Positions 26,174-35,401 of a DNA stretch of 64,000 nucleotides are shown here, piece after piece. The translations under genes and the position numbers were made by a program. The notes beneath the pieces were generated by a model, which saw only the letters and a list, made by a program, of their open reading frames with translations, had not been told where the DNA came from and searched no databases. Position 1 is the first letter of the stretch. Every line of letters begins with the position of its first letter. This DNA is from REDI01 sp964586865 (lineage in GTDB: Bacteria > Myxococcota_A > UBA796 > GCA-2862545). The stretch spans positions 11,378 to 75,377 of the forward strand of contig CAZPJM010000001.1 in the NCBI GenBank assembly GCA_964586865.1, given 5' to 3'.

Positions 26174-28886
26174 GCTGGCCGGCCGGGGCCGAGGCGCCGG
26201 CGTCCTCGGACTCGGGGCCCGGCACCCGGGTGAAGGTCAGGCTGTCGCCCTCCACGTCGACCTTGACGGTGTCGCTGGCGCCGTAGCCCCCGGACACGAT
26301 GGCCTTGGACATGGGGTTCATCAGGTACTGGGTGATGGCGCGCTTCAGCGGGCGGGCCCCGAAGGCCGGGTCGTAGCCCGCCTCGGCCACGGCCGTCTTG
26401 GCGGCCTCGGTGACCTCCAGGCCGAGCTCGCGCTGGGAGAGCAGCCGCTGCAGCCGGGCGAGCTGGATCTCGAGGATGGCGTCCATGTCCTCGCGCGTGA
26501 GCGGGTCGAAGACGATCTTGTCGTCGATCCGGTTGATGAACTCGGGCCGGAACTTCTGGGCGAGCTCCGCGTCGACCGCGTTCTGTACCTTGCTCCGGTA
26601 GGCCACCTTCCCGGCATCCAGGGCCCGCTCGAGCTCGTCGCCCTCGCCCAGGTCATCCCGCAGCTTGGCGGCCTCGGTGTGGAAGGCATTGGCGGCATCC
26701 ATGATCTTGGAGCTGCCGACGTTGCTGGTCATGATGACGACCACGTTCTTGAAGTCGACGATGCGGCCCTTGCTGTCGGTGAGCCGGCCGTCGTCGAGGA
26801 GCTGCAGGAGGATGTTGAAGACATCGGGGTGCGCCTTCTCGACCTCGTCCAGGAGGACGACCGTGTAGGGGCGGCGCCGCACCGCCTCGGTGAGCTGGCC
26901 GCCCTCGTCGTACCCGACATAGCCGGGGGGCGCCCCGATGAGGCGGGCCACCGAGTGCTTCTCCATGTACTCGGACATGTCGATGCGGACCATGGCGTTC
27001 TCGTCGTCGAAGAGGAACTCGGCCAGCGCCTTGGCGAGCTCGGTCTTGCCCACACCGGTGGGCCCGAGGAACATGAAGCTGCCGATGGGCCGGTTGGGGT
27101 CCTGGAGGCCGGCCCGGGAGCGGCGCACCGCGTCGCAGACCGCCACCACGGCGTCGTGCTGCCCCACCACCCGGCGGTGCAGGTTGTCCTCCATCTGCAT
27201 GAGCTTCTGCTGCTCGCTCTCGCGGAGCTTGCTCACCGGGATGCCGGTCCACCGGGCCACCACCTTGGCGATGTCCTCCTCGCCGACCTCCTCGGACAGG
27301 ATGGCCCCGTCCTTCTGCAGGTCCTCGAGGCGGGCGTTGGCGGCCTGCAGCTCCTCGCGGAGCTGGGGCATCTCGCCGTAGATGATCCGGCTGGCGGTCT
27401 CGTAGTCGCCGGTCCGCTGCGCCTTCTCGCCTTCGAAGGCCAGCTCGTCCAGCCGGGCCTTGATGTCGGCGATCTCCTCGATGGCATCGCGCTCGGCCCG
27501 CCACTTGGCGCTCACCTCGGTGAGCTGCTCCTGGAGCTCGGCGATCTGCTCCTGGATGCTGTCGACGGCGTCCCGGCTCGCCTTGTCCGTGGCCTTGCCG
27601 ACCGAGTGGAGCTCCACCTGCAGACCCGCGATCCGCCGCTCGAGGCGGTCGATGTCGGCGGGCTTGGACTCGATCTCCATCTTGATGCGGCTCGCGGCCT
27701 CGTCCATCAGGTCGATGGCCTTGTCGGGCAGGGAGCGGTCCGAGATGTACCGATCCGAGAGGACCGCCGCGGCGATGACCGCCTCGTCGTTGATCTTGAT
27801 CTCGTGGTGGGTCTCGTACTTCTCCTTGATGCCGCGGAGGATGGCGATGGTGCCCTCGACGGTGGGCTCCTCGACCAGGACGGGCTGGAAGCGCCGCTCC
27901 AGGGCCTTGTCCTTCTCGAGGTGCTTGCGGTACTCGTCCAGGGTGGTGGCACCGATGCACCGCAGCAGGCCCCGGGCCAGGGCGGGCTTGAGCATGTTGC
28001 CCGCATCCATGGAGCCCGAGGTCTGGCCGGCCCCCACCAGGGTGTGCAGCTCGTCGATGAACATGATGACCTGGCCATCGCTGTTCTCGACCTCGGTGAG
28101 CACGGCCTTCAGCCGCTCCTCGAACTCGCCACGGTACTTGGCGCCCGCCAGCAGGGCCGGCAGGTCGAGGGAGAGGACCTTCTTGCCCTTGAGCGATTCG
28201 GGCACGTCGTCGGTGGCGATGCGCTGGGCGATGCCCTCGACGATGGCGGTCTTGCCGACGCCGGGCTCCCCGATGAGCACCGGGTTGTTCTTGGTGCGCC
28301 GGGAGAGGACCTGCAGGGCGCGGCGGATCTCCTCGTCGCGGCCGATGACCGGGTCGAGCTTGCCGTCGGCGGCCTGGGCCGTCATGTCGACGGTGTACTT
28401 GTCGAGGGATTCGTAGCTGGCCTCGGCCTCCTCGCCGCTGACCTTGCGCCCGCCCCGGACGGTCTCGATGGCGGCGCGCAGGGAGTCGGGGGTGACGCCG
28501 TGGTCGCGCAGCATCTGGGCGGTCTTGGAGCTGCCGGCCACGACGCCGTACAGCAGCATCTCGGTGGCCACGTGGGTGTCGCCCACCCGCTTGGCCTCGC
28601 GCTCGCCGGCATCGAGGGCGCCCTGGACCTCGCGGGAGAGCCCGGCCTTGCTGCCACCGTGGACCTTGGAGTAGCCGTCGACCAGGGTGGCCGCGGCCTC
28701 CATCACCGGGTCGGGGCGGCCGCCGGCCTGCTCGATGAGGCGCGGGGCCACGCCGCCGTCCTGGTCGAGCATGGCCAGCAGCAGGTGGCCACAGCGGATC
28801 TCCGGGTTGCCCAGGCGTCCGGCGAGGCGCTGCGCCTCGGCCAGGATCTCCCGGCTCTTCGTCGTGAACTTCTCGTAGGAGGCCAT
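26163..28886 (-). CDS. clpB: ATP-dependent chaperone ClpB
   Basis: A 907-residue Hsp100 disaggregase that works with DnaK to rescue aggregated proteins in the cytosol. It has an N-terminal Clp_N domain (MASYEKFTTKSREILAEAQR), NBD1 with Walker A GEPGVGKTAIVEG, a coiled-coil middle domain (about residues 410-545), and NBD2 with GPTGVGKTELAKAL, LLDEVEKAHPDVF and the arginine-bearing FRPEFINRID. It is about 50 residues longer than the usual ~857. Part of the excess is an insertion in NBD2 after TSNVGSS (AKLRDDLGEGDELERALDAG). The ATG at 28886 follows GAGGA. A candidate promoter lies 76-104 bases upstream; no CIRCE element was seen. Confidence 0.96.
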   Translation of the reverse strand: MASYEKFTTKSREILAEAQRLAGRLGNPEIRCGHLLLAMLDQDGGVAPRLIEQAGGRPDPVMEAAATLVDGYSKVHGGSKAGLSREVQGALDAGEREAKRVGDTHVATEMLLYGVVAGSSKTAQMLRDHGVTPDSLRAAIETVRGGRKVSGEEAEASYESLDKYTVDMTAQAADGKLDPVIGRDEEIRRALQVLSRRTKNNPVLIGEPGVGKTAIVEGIAQRIATDDVPESLKGKKVLSLDLPALLAGAKYRGEFEERLKAVLTEVENSDGQVIMFIDELHTLVGAGQTSGSMDAGNMLKPALARGLLRCIGATTLDEYRKHLEKDKALERRFQPVLVEEPTVEGTIAILRGIKEKYETHHEIKINDEAVIAAAVLSDRYISDRSLPDKAIDLMDEAASRIKMEIESKPADIDRLERRIAGLQVELHSVGKATDKASRDAVDSIQEQIAELQEQLTEVSAKWRAERDAIEEIADIKARLDELAFEGEKAQRTGDYETASRIIYGEMPQLREELQAANARLEDLQKDGAILSEEVGEEDIAKVVARWTGIPVSKLRESEQQKLMQMEDNLHRRVVGQHDAVVAVCDAVRRSRAGLQDPNRPIGSFMFLGPTGVGKTELAKALAEFLFDDENAMVRIDMSEYMEKHSVARLIGAPPGYVGYDEGGQLTEAVRRRPYTVVLLDEVEKAHPDVFNILLQLLDDGRLTDSKGRIVDFKNVVVIMTSNVGSSKIMDAANAFHTEAAKLRDDLGEGDELERALDAGKVAYRSKVQNAVDAELAQKFRPEFINRIDDKIVFDPLTREDMDAILEIQLARLQRLLSQRELGLEVTEAAKTAVAEAGYDPAFGARPLKRAITQYLMNPMSKAIVSGGYGASDTVKVDVEGDSLTFTRVPGPESEDAGASAPAGQLTG

Positions 28887-28961
28887 GAATTCCTCGGCAT
28901 GTGTCGGGGCCGGGGGGCGCGGCAACAATGTCGCAGTTCCGCCCGGTCGGGTCCTGGGCAG

Positions 28962-28990
28962 AGTATGGAACCCACCGGGGGGCGCGGCAA
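28962..28990 (-). promoter_or_regulatory. candidate clpB promoter
   Basis: On the minus strand TTGCCG-N17-CATACT fits a sigma-70-type promoter (4 of 6 matches in each box, ideal spacing). The overlapping CTTGCCG...TTCCATAC also loosely resembles a heat-shock sigma-32 promoter. It lies 76-104 bases upstream of the ATG in an otherwise extremely GC-rich 279-base spacer. Confidence 0.4.
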
Positions 28991-29165
28991 GCGCCCGTCC
29001 CTCAGGGCCACCACGGGCGGATCGTTGGGCGGCCCCGCCACCGTGCGGTCCGGGCGGACGACGGCGGCGGACCGCCGCGCCGGGGCCTGAGGGTCCCTGA
29101 GGAAAGAGGGGCCCGAGTGGCGGGGACAAGCGTCACTCCCTACGCCGCTCCTGCAGGAGGTTCTC

Positions 29166-30053
29166 GTGCCTGGCTTCGACCACAAGAAGGCCCAAGAGAC
29201 CGAGCGCCCCGGTCCGCGGGCATGCGACCCGGGGCATGCCCACGACCATGGCGGCGGGCACGGCAACGCCGCTGCGGCCGAGTCGCTGCCGCGCCACGAG
29301 CACGACCACGGCGAGCACACCCCCCACCTCCGGGCGGCGGCCGGTGATCGCCCGGAGGGCAACTACGGCGACCTGGACGCCTTCCCTTCCTTCGCTCTCC
29401 CGGCGGTCGAGGCGATGGCCGAGTGCGCGCTGGACCTGCGCTTCGGCACGGACTTCGCCGGGCTGACACTCCACTACGAGTCCATGCCCACCTTCAAGCA
29501 CTCCTACGACGCCATCTACGGGGGTGGGCAGTACGCCTGGGACCCGTACGTGGCGACCGAGCTCGGCGGGAAGCTGGGAGGCTTCGCCGACCGCGACACC
29601 GGGGAGGCCTGGATCAACCTGGACGAGGCCGATATCGGCACCATCGTCCACGAGGTGATGCACCTCAAGGTGCACTCCGACTTCCAGTCTGCGGCGGGCC
29701 ACGAGCTCGAGGAAGGCGCCTCGGACGTACTGGCCGAGGCTGCGGTGACCGACCTGGACCTCGACTACGCGGTCGCCTACACATGGCCCCACTTCGTCCT
29801 CACGGATTCCCTGGGGGCGTCGCCCGAGGAGGTGGCCCGGGGCTTCTTCGACGGCGACTTCTCGGCCCTCGACGCCACCGTCACGAACGGCACGTTCGCG
29901 GACTACGGCGAGGCGTTCCAGAAGGAGGACGTGGCCTGGCTGGACTGGCTCGAAGGCGGCCCCACGAGGCCCGCGCACGCCATCGGCGCTGACCCGAGCA
30001 GTGGTGAGGACTTCACCGCCGGCGGCGGCCCCCAGGTCGCCCCGGTCCCGTGA
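29166..30053 (+). CDS. zinc metallopeptidase-like protein with His-rich N terminus
   Basis: A 295-residue protein. The GTG at 29166 has GGAGG 6 bases upstream, inside the palindrome CTCCTGCAGGAG (29148-29159). Residues ~22-54 are rich in His (HAHDHGGGHG, RHEHDHGEH), a likely metal-binding stretch. The core has FGTDFAGLTLHYES (about 92), reminiscent of DUF4157 proteins linked to contractile injection systems, then a zinc-binding HEVMH (about 161-165) and ELEEGASD (about 180) that could give the third ligand. There is no signal peptide. Base composition is less GC-rich than its neighbours, suggesting transfer. It may be a toxin- or effector-type peptidase. The peptidase call is moderate and the family link tentative. 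Confidence 0.6.
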   Translation: MPGFDHKKAQETERPGPRACDPGHAHDHGGGHGNAAAAESLPRHEHDHGEHTPHLRAAAGDRPEGNYGDLDAFPSFALPAVEAMAECALDLRFGTDFAGLTLHYESMPTFKHSYDAIYGGGQYAWDPYVATELGGKLGGFADRDTGEAWINLDEADIGTIVHEVMHLKVHSDFQSAAGHELEEGASDVLAEAAVTDLDLDYAVAYTWPHFVLTDSLGASPEEVARGFFDGDFSALDATVTNGTFADYGEAFQKEDVAWLDWLEGGPTRPAHAIGADPSSGEDFTAGGGPQVAPVP

Positions 30054-30089
30054 TCCGCGCCGGGGCCGGCGCGGGTTAGCCCCCGGCCC

Positions 30090-30770
30090 ATGCCCCGAGA
30101 GCTCTCGAAGGACCACAGCGTCCACGTCACCGACGAGCGCTTCAACACGGCCAGCCACCTGGTGGCGACCCTGTTCGCGCTGGTGGGGGCGGCCTGGCTC
30201 GTGGTGGATGCCTCGCTGGCCGGCGCGCCGTGGTTCATCGTCGGGCATGCGGTGTACGGGGCGAGCCTGGTGGGCCTCTTCCTGGCGAGCACGCTGCATC
30301 ACGGCATCGACGCCACGCCCGAGGTGGAGCGGCTGCTGCGGACCCTGGACTACCTGGGGATCTTCCTGCTCATCGCCGGCACCATGACCCCCATCTGCAT
30401 CGCCCTGCTGGGCACGCCGCTCGCCTGGGTGGTCTTCGGGGTCGCCTGGGGCGTCGGCCTGGTCGGGCTGATCCTGCGGGCGTCCAGGCCCGACCTGCCC
30501 AAGTGGGTGACGAGCACGCTCTACGGCGGCCTCGGCGCCCTGGGCGTGGTGCTGGCCTGGGAGGTCTGGCAGGCCACCGACCTGCTCGGCGTGGGGCTCA
30601 TCGCGGTGGGGGGTGCCTTCTACAGCGCAGGGAGCACCATCTTCACCGCCGAGCGACCCAACCCGTGGCCCGGCCGCTTCGGCTTCCACGAGATCTGGCA
30701 CCTCTTCGTCATCGCGGGGGCGGCCTGCCACTTCGCCTTCATGGTGCTCTACGCGCGTCCCGGCGGCTGA
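30090..30770 (+). CDS. hemolysin III family (PAQR/TrhA) membrane protein
   Basis: A 226-residue seven-helix membrane protein of the hemolysin III/PAQR family. The conserved motifs are SHLVATLFALVGAA, STLHHGIDATPEVERLLRTL, DYLGIFLLIAGTMTP and FGFHEIWHLFVIAGAACHF, whose Ser, Asp and His residues form the metal site. Members have been linked to membrane-lipid homeostasis or energy-related roles rather than true haemolysis. It starts 36 bases after the metallopeptidase gene on the same strand and ends 58 bases before the sugar dehydrogenase gene. Confidence 0.92.
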   Translation: MPRELSKDHSVHVTDERFNTASHLVATLFALVGAAWLVVDASLAGAPWFIVGHAVYGASLVGLFLASTLHHGIDATPEVERLLRTLDYLGIFLLIAGTMTPICIALLGTPLAWVVFGVAWGVGLVGLILRASRPDLPKWVTSTLYGGLGALGVVLAWEVWQATDLLGVGLIAVGGAFYSAGSTIFTAERPNPWPGRFGFHEIWHLFVIAGAACHFAFMVLYARPGG

Positions 30771-30828
30771 TGGGCGATCCTCCCGAAGGCACCCCGTCCG
30801 TTACGGCGAGTGGGTGCCTGGAGGCTCC

Positions 30829-32130
30829 ATGACGCTCCCCCGCATCGCTCCCCTGCTCGTGCTCGCCGCCGCCCTCGGCTGCGATGGCGGGACGTCCACG
30901 CCCGAGGACACGGCCGGCGAGACCGACGTCGACGACACCGACACGGATGGCACGGCCGACACGGATGACACGGATGACACGGATGACACCGGGGGCGCGG
31001 CTCTCCGCCCCAATGTGCAGGAGGGCGAGCCCCCCAACGCCGAGGGTCAAACGCCGGCCTTCCCCGAGCAGACCCGCGCCCCCCAGCCCGCGACCCCCAC
31101 CGCCTTCCGCACCGAGGTCGTCGCGAGCGGGCTGCAGATCCCGTGGGGGATCGCGCCCCTCCCCGAAGGACGGCTGCTCATCACCGAGCGGGCCGGCCGC
31201 CTGCGGGTGGTGGAGGCCGACGGGACCGTCCACTCGCCCCTCGCCGGGGTACCCGACGTGCGGGCCCGGGGGCAGGGGGGGCTGCTCGACGTGGCCATCA
31301 GCCCAGACTTCGCCACGAACCGGAGCGTCTTCCTCACCTTCTCGGAGGACCGCGGGCAAGGGCTGCGGGCTGCGGCGGTGGCCCGGGCCACCCTGTCGGC
31401 CGACCGGACCCGGCTCGAGGACCTCTCGGTCATCTACCGGCAGCAGCCCGCCTGGGACACGGATCGCCACTACGGCTCCAGGCTGGTCTTCGACACCGAC
31501 GGTTCCCTCTTCGTCACCTTCGGCGACCGGGGCAGCGCCTTCGACGCCGCGCAGGACCCCACCAACGCCATCGGCGCGGTGATCCGCCTCGAGCCGGACG
31601 GCACCATCCCCGACGACAACCCCTTCGCCGACGGCGGCGAGGGCGCGCCGGAGGTCTGGTCCTGGGGCCACCGCAACATCCAGTCGGCCACCCTGGGCCC
31701 CGACGGCGCCCTCTGGACGGTGGAGCACGGCCCCCAGGGCGGCGACGAGCTCAACCGCCCCGAGGCGGGCGTGAACCACGGCTGGCCCATCATCACCTAC
31801 GGCGAGGACTACGGGGGCGGCCTGGTGGGCGAGGGAATCACCGCGCGGGAGGGCCTGGCCCAGCCGGTCTACTACTGGGATCCGGTCATCGCCCCCTCCG
31901 GCATGGCCACCTACGACGGCGATCTCTTCCCGGAGTGGCGCGGCGATCTGCTCATCGGCGGGCTGCAGTCCCAGGCCCTGGTGCGCCTGAGCCTGCGCGA
32001 CGGCCGCGTCCACACCGAGGAGTGGCTGCCCATGGGCACCCGGGTCCGGAGCGTGGCCATCGCCGACGACGGAGCCGTGCTCGTGGGCAAGGACGACGGG
32101 GAGATCGTGCGCGTGGTGCCCGAGGGGTGA
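30829..32130 (+). CDS. PQQ-dependent aldose/glucose dehydrogenase-type lipoprotein
   Basis: A 433-residue protein. The start at 30829 follows GGAGG and gives a lipoprotein signal (MTLPRIAPLLVLAAALGC). A Thr/Asp linker encoded by 9-base repeats comes next, then a six-bladed propeller of the soluble PQQ glucose dehydrogenase/aldose sugar dehydrogenase family (Ylii/Asd-like). Recognisable signatures are GLQIPWGIAPLPEGRLLITE, GGLLDVAISPDFATN, WSWGHRNIQS and the cofactor/substrate segment EHGPQGGDELN. It would oxidise sugars on the cell surface and pass electrons to an acceptor. No PQQ biosynthesis gene is in the window. Confidence 0.9.
   Translation: MTLPRIAPLLVLAAALGCDGGTSTPEDTAGETDVDDTDTDGTADTDDTDDTDDTGGAALRPNVQEGEPPNAEGQTPAFPEQTRAPQPATPTAFRTEVVASGLQIPWGIAPLPEGRLLITERAGRLRVVEADGTVHSPLAGVPDVRARGQGGLLDVAISPDFATNRSVFLTFSEDRGQGLRAAAVARATLSADRTRLEDLSVIYRQQPAWDTDRHYGSRLVFDTDGSLFVTFGDRGSAFDAAQDPTNAIGAVIRLEPDGTIPDDNPFADGGEGAPEVWSWGHRNIQSATLGPDGALWTVEHGPQGGDELNRPEAGVNHGWPIITYGEDYGGGLVGEGITAREGLAQPVYYWDPVIAPSGMATYDGDLFPEWRGDLLIGGLQSQALVRLSLRDGRVHTEEWLPMGTRVRSVAIADDGAVLVGKDDGEIVRVVPEG
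30961..30987 (+). repeat. three tandem 9-base repeats (ACGGATGAC) coding an acidic linker
   Basis: Perfect 9-base units that encode Asp-Asp-Thr repeats directly after the lipoprotein signal of the sugar dehydrogenase. The in-frame period means copy-number changes lengthen or shorten the tether without breaking the gene. Confidence 0.8.
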
Positions 32131-32235
32131 GGGACCGGTCCGTCGACACCACCGCGCGCACCGTCCCGCTCACCGAGCCCGTCATCGCGACCGACGGACG
32201 CAGTCTGTACCGTCGTAGACGAGGTCACGGACTGG

Positions 32236-33452
32236 TTGAACTCCGTCGACGTCGATGGCATCTTGGGGCCCCTTCTGGAAGACCCGGATGCGGCCATCGG
32301 CTTCGCGGGGACCGGTCGCCGCAATGACAAGCTTCTGTGCACGCATCAGTCGCCAGCTCCGCGGCTCTGCAAGTCATGCGTGGATGCGGCGTACAATTCG
32401 GATCACCACAACTTGTCCCCTTGGAACCCGTTCTGCGACCGCTTTCCCCAACCTGACAAGCGCAACTGCAATAACGCCGGCGGAGATCGCACCCACATGC
32501 TGAACTACTGCAACAACTTCCTGGATGGATCACAGGTCCCTACGAGCCGGAACGCGGAAGGGCGAAGAAGGGGCGACCACCCATCGACGCCGACCCGTCC
32601 CTGCGACCTGCGGCAGTCAGCTATTACCGGTTGGAATCCACCACGAGTGGGCAGACCCTCGACTACATTGCTGCCGTCACCGTGCCGGTGGTCATGCGAG
32701 AAATACCCACTTTCGGGCCCCCCCTTCCCTTCCAGGAAATCGGCTACTGGCTTTGGGGCGGAATGGTCGGCACGACTCCGAGGGCGCTGTGGATCTATTC
32801 TCCCGCCGGCACGATGGTGTTGGTCACGAAGACCCCAGAAGCCATCGCCCGCCGCCAGTGGGAGGAGCTGGGTTACGACGGCGTTCCTGGCCCCGCACGC
32901 CCCCTGGCACCGCACGAACGCCCCGCGTGGAGCCCTGCCCCCGACCAATGGTGGCGGTCCGCCAAGTTTCATGCCGACCGGACCGAGGTCCCTCGAGCCG
33001 ACCTGCTCGAGTCCAGCGATACCGGGCGCCAGGGAGGACCTCCAAGAGCCCGCGTCGCTCGAGAGGGCTCTTACGAACCCGATATCGTGCCGGCGGACTT
33101 GAGCTGGACCAAAGGTTCCTTCATGCGGCCCATACGCCCCTACTTGTTTCACGGCCTCCGGCTCCCCCGCCGCCTGTTGGCGCCAGGAGGCGAGGACGAC
33201 GACGTGTGGGAGATCTGGTGCTGGGGCGGGGGGGAGGACCACCCCGTGGTGGCCCAACGTTTCCGAGGACCGCTGGTTCCGGTGATGGCACGCGCCGGGG
33301 CCTGGCTGAAACCCTGGTTCAGTCCCTTCAGTGCCAAACACCCTGATGAACCACTTCCACCCCGCGACCTCGTGCCGAGCCTCGACGATCCCGTGTGGGA
33401 TCGTGCCGCTCGAGCGCACCTCCGAACGATCGGGGAGGCCGACGCCCGATGA
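32236..33452 (+). pseudogene. unrecognised foreign-looking gene, apparently frameshifted
   Basis: This stretch is about 55-65% GC against more than 70% around it. One frame is protein-like from about 32190 (possible TTG start 32236) to about 32525 (LCTHQSPAPRLCKSCVDAAY, DHHNLSPWNPFCDRFPQPD). The next frame is protein-like from about 32526 to the stop at 33452 (WITGPYEPERGRAKKG, YYRLESTTSGQTLDYIAAV, FQEIGYWLWGGMVGTTPRAL). No good start codon exists for the second part, and one missing base near 32524 would join both into one ~430-residue product. I do not recognise the family. The upstream end has no convincing start, so the gene may also be 5'-truncated. It may be a transferred cassette decaying next to the sugar dehydrogenase gene, or a sequencing error. 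Confidence 0.55.
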
Positions 33453-33493
33453 GACCCTGACCCGGACCGATGGACGACTCCTCGGGGCCCCCT

Positions 33494-35296
33494 TCACCGC
33501 AGCGGCCACACCCACGGCACCAGGATCAGGGCCACGATGAGGCAAAGCAGGTTCAGGGGCAGGCCGACCCGGGTGTAGTCCAGGTAGCGGTAGCCACCGG
33601 GGCCGTAGGTGAGCAGGGTGGCGTTGGAGCCCACCGGGCTGGCGAAGCCGGCGCTGGCCGCCAGGGCCACCACCACGGCGAAGGGGCGCGGGTCCAGAGC
33701 GGCGGCCTGGGCCACCGACAGGGCGATGGGGAAGACGATGGCCGCGGCGGCCGCATTGGTGAGGAGCATGGCCGACAGGGCCGCGCACACGTAGACGAGG
33801 GCCAGCAGGCCCACCGGCGGCAGCCAGCCCACCACCTGCAGCAGCCCGCCGCCCAGCGCCTCGGCCGCCCCCGAGACCTCGAGCGCGCGGGCCAGGCCCA
33901 GGGCGCTGCCGATGACCAGCAGCACCGGCCAGTCCACCGCCTGGCGGACCTGCCGGCCCGTGAGGGTCCGGGTGGCGAGCAGCACGACCACCGCCAGCAG
34001 GGCCACCGGGGCGATGGGCACCTCGGGGATGGCGGGGGCGGCCCGGTGGGCGAGGGTGGAGCCGACCGGCACCAGCACCAGCAGCAGCAGCACCACCAGC
34101 GCCAGCGGGGCGTTGCGGTACCGGGGCGGGGCCTGCTCGTCGATGGCGCTCACCAGGTAGAAGTCGGCCGAGTCCCGCCAGGCCTCGTGGAACCCCGGGG
34201 AGGCCGAGAGCATGAGCGTGTCCCCTGGCCGCAGGGCGATGTCGCCGATCCGCTGGCGGATCCGCTCGCCGGCCCGATGCACGGCCAGGATGGCCGCGTC
34301 GTACCGGCGCCGGAACTCCGTGTCCCGCACCGTCCGCCCCACCAGGGTCGAGCGGTGGCTGATCACCACCTCGAACAGGTGGGTCTCCAGATCCCCCACC
34401 TCCAGGTCCTCCACCGGGATGAGCCCGGGCAGGCCACGGAGGTCCGCCACCGTGCTGGCGTCGCCCGAGAGCACGAGCAGATCGCCGGCCTGCAACCGAT
34501 CCTCGGGGGCGACGGGCCGGTCGACCGTGCCGTCCAGGTGGCGCAGCTCGGCCAGGAAGAGGCCCGGCAGGTGCCGAAGTCCGGCGTCCTCCACGCTGCG
34601 GCCCACCAGGGGGCTGTCGTGGGCCACCCGCATCTCGACCAGGTACTCCCGTGCCTCCTCGGCGGAGAGCTGCTCGGCCGGGGCCCGACGCTGTCCGAGC
34701 AGCCAGTGGCCCACGGTGGCCAGGTAGACGACGCCCACCACCACCGTGGGCAGCCCGACCCAGGCGAGCTCGAGCATGCCCAGGGGAGGCTGCGCGGCGG
34801 TGGCGAGCTGGGACGAGACCACGAGATTCGCGCTGGTCCCGATCAGGGTGCAGGTCCCGCCCAGCATGGCGGCGAAGCCGAGGGGCATGAGGAAGCGACT
34901 GGGGCTCTCGCCGATCCGCGTGGCGAACGCCCGCACCGCCGGGATGAGCATCGCCACCACGGGGGTGTTGTTGACGAAGGCCGAGAGCACGGCGGTGGGC
35001 AGGACCAGCCGCAGCAGCCCCCGCCGCGCCGAGCGGGTCTGGCCGAAGACGAGCCGGGTGATGGCGTGGAGGGCGCCGGTCTCGCGCACCGCCGCCGCCA
35101 CCACGAAGAGGGCCCCGATGGTGAGGAGCGCCGGGCTCGCGAAGCCCGAGGCAGCGGTCTGCACGTCGATGACGCCGGTGGCCAGCAGCACGGCCAGGGC
35201 GCCGAGCAGGGTGAGGTCCGGACCGATGCGGTCCCGGGCGATGACCCAGGTCATCCCCAGGAGCACCACCAGCACGATCCAGCCGCCGATCGCCAC
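33494..35296 (-). CDS. SLC13/DASS family anion permease with two RCK_C domains
   Basis: A 600-residue inner-membrane transporter. The GTG at 35296 follows GGGAGA on the minus strand and starts directly in the first helix (MAIGGWIVLVVLLGMTWV). Two sets of hydrophobic helices flank a soluble region (about 195-385) containing two RCK_C/TrkA_C domains (EDRLQAGDLLVLSGDASTV and GDIALRPGDTLMLSASPGF). The halves carry the CitMHS/SLC13 pattern FVNNTPVVAMLIP and LLTNAAAAAIVFPIAL. Such proteins move sulfate, phosphate or dicarboxylates with sodium or protons; the RCK domains probably sense a ligand. It is divergent from the pseudokinase gene. Confidence 0.88.
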   Translation of the reverse strand: MAIGGWIVLVVLLGMTWVIARDRIGPDLTLLGALAVLLATGVIDVQTAASGFASPALLTIGALFVVAAAVRETGALHAITRLVFGQTRSARRGLLRLVLPTAVLSAFVNNTPVVAMLIPAVRAFATRIGESPSRFLMPLGFAAMLGGTCTLIGTSANLVVSSQLATAAQPPLGMLELAWVGLPTVVVGVVYLATVGHWLLGQRRAPAEQLSAEEAREYLVEMRVAHDSPLVGRSVEDAGLRHLPGLFLAELRHLDGTVDRPVAPEDRLQAGDLLVLSGDASTVADLRGLPGLIPVEDLEVGDLETHLFEVVISHRSTLVGRTVRDTEFRRRYDAAILAVHRAGERIRQRIGDIALRPGDTLMLSASPGFHEAWRDSADFYLVSAIDEQAPPRYRNAPLALVVLLLLVLVPVGSTLAHRAAPAIPEVPIAPVALLAVVVLLATRTLTGRQVRQAVDWPVLLVIGSALGLARALEVSGAAEALGGGLLQVVGWLPPVGLLALVYVCAALSAMLLTNAAAAAIVFPIALSVAQAAALDPRPFAVVVALAASAGFASPVGSNATLLTYGPGGYRYLDYTRVGLPLNLLCLIVALILVPWVWPLR

Positions 35297-35401
35297 GGGT
35301 CTCCCTGCGCGCCGCCCTCGATACCACGGCGACCGCCGGGTGGGGACGGGGAGAGGCGGGCCGGGGCGCCAGGAGGAGACCCCGGCGGGTAGCATCGCCG
35401 C

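Noticed and set aside
26679..29090. 803-codon plus-strand open frame across clpB
   Set aside because: Antisense of clpB, rich in Leu/Gly/His/Asp with no domain; ClpB on the minus strand is certain.
32525..33346. Third open frame in the AT-richer island
   Set aside because: Arg/Gly/Pro-rich composition without protein-like pattern; the other two frames give coherent sequence.
32236..33452. Toxin-immunity gene pair in the AT-richer island
   Set aside because: The second segment lacks a start codon and ribosome site near its beginning and reads as the continuation of the first after a one-base shift; one broken gene is the simpler reading.
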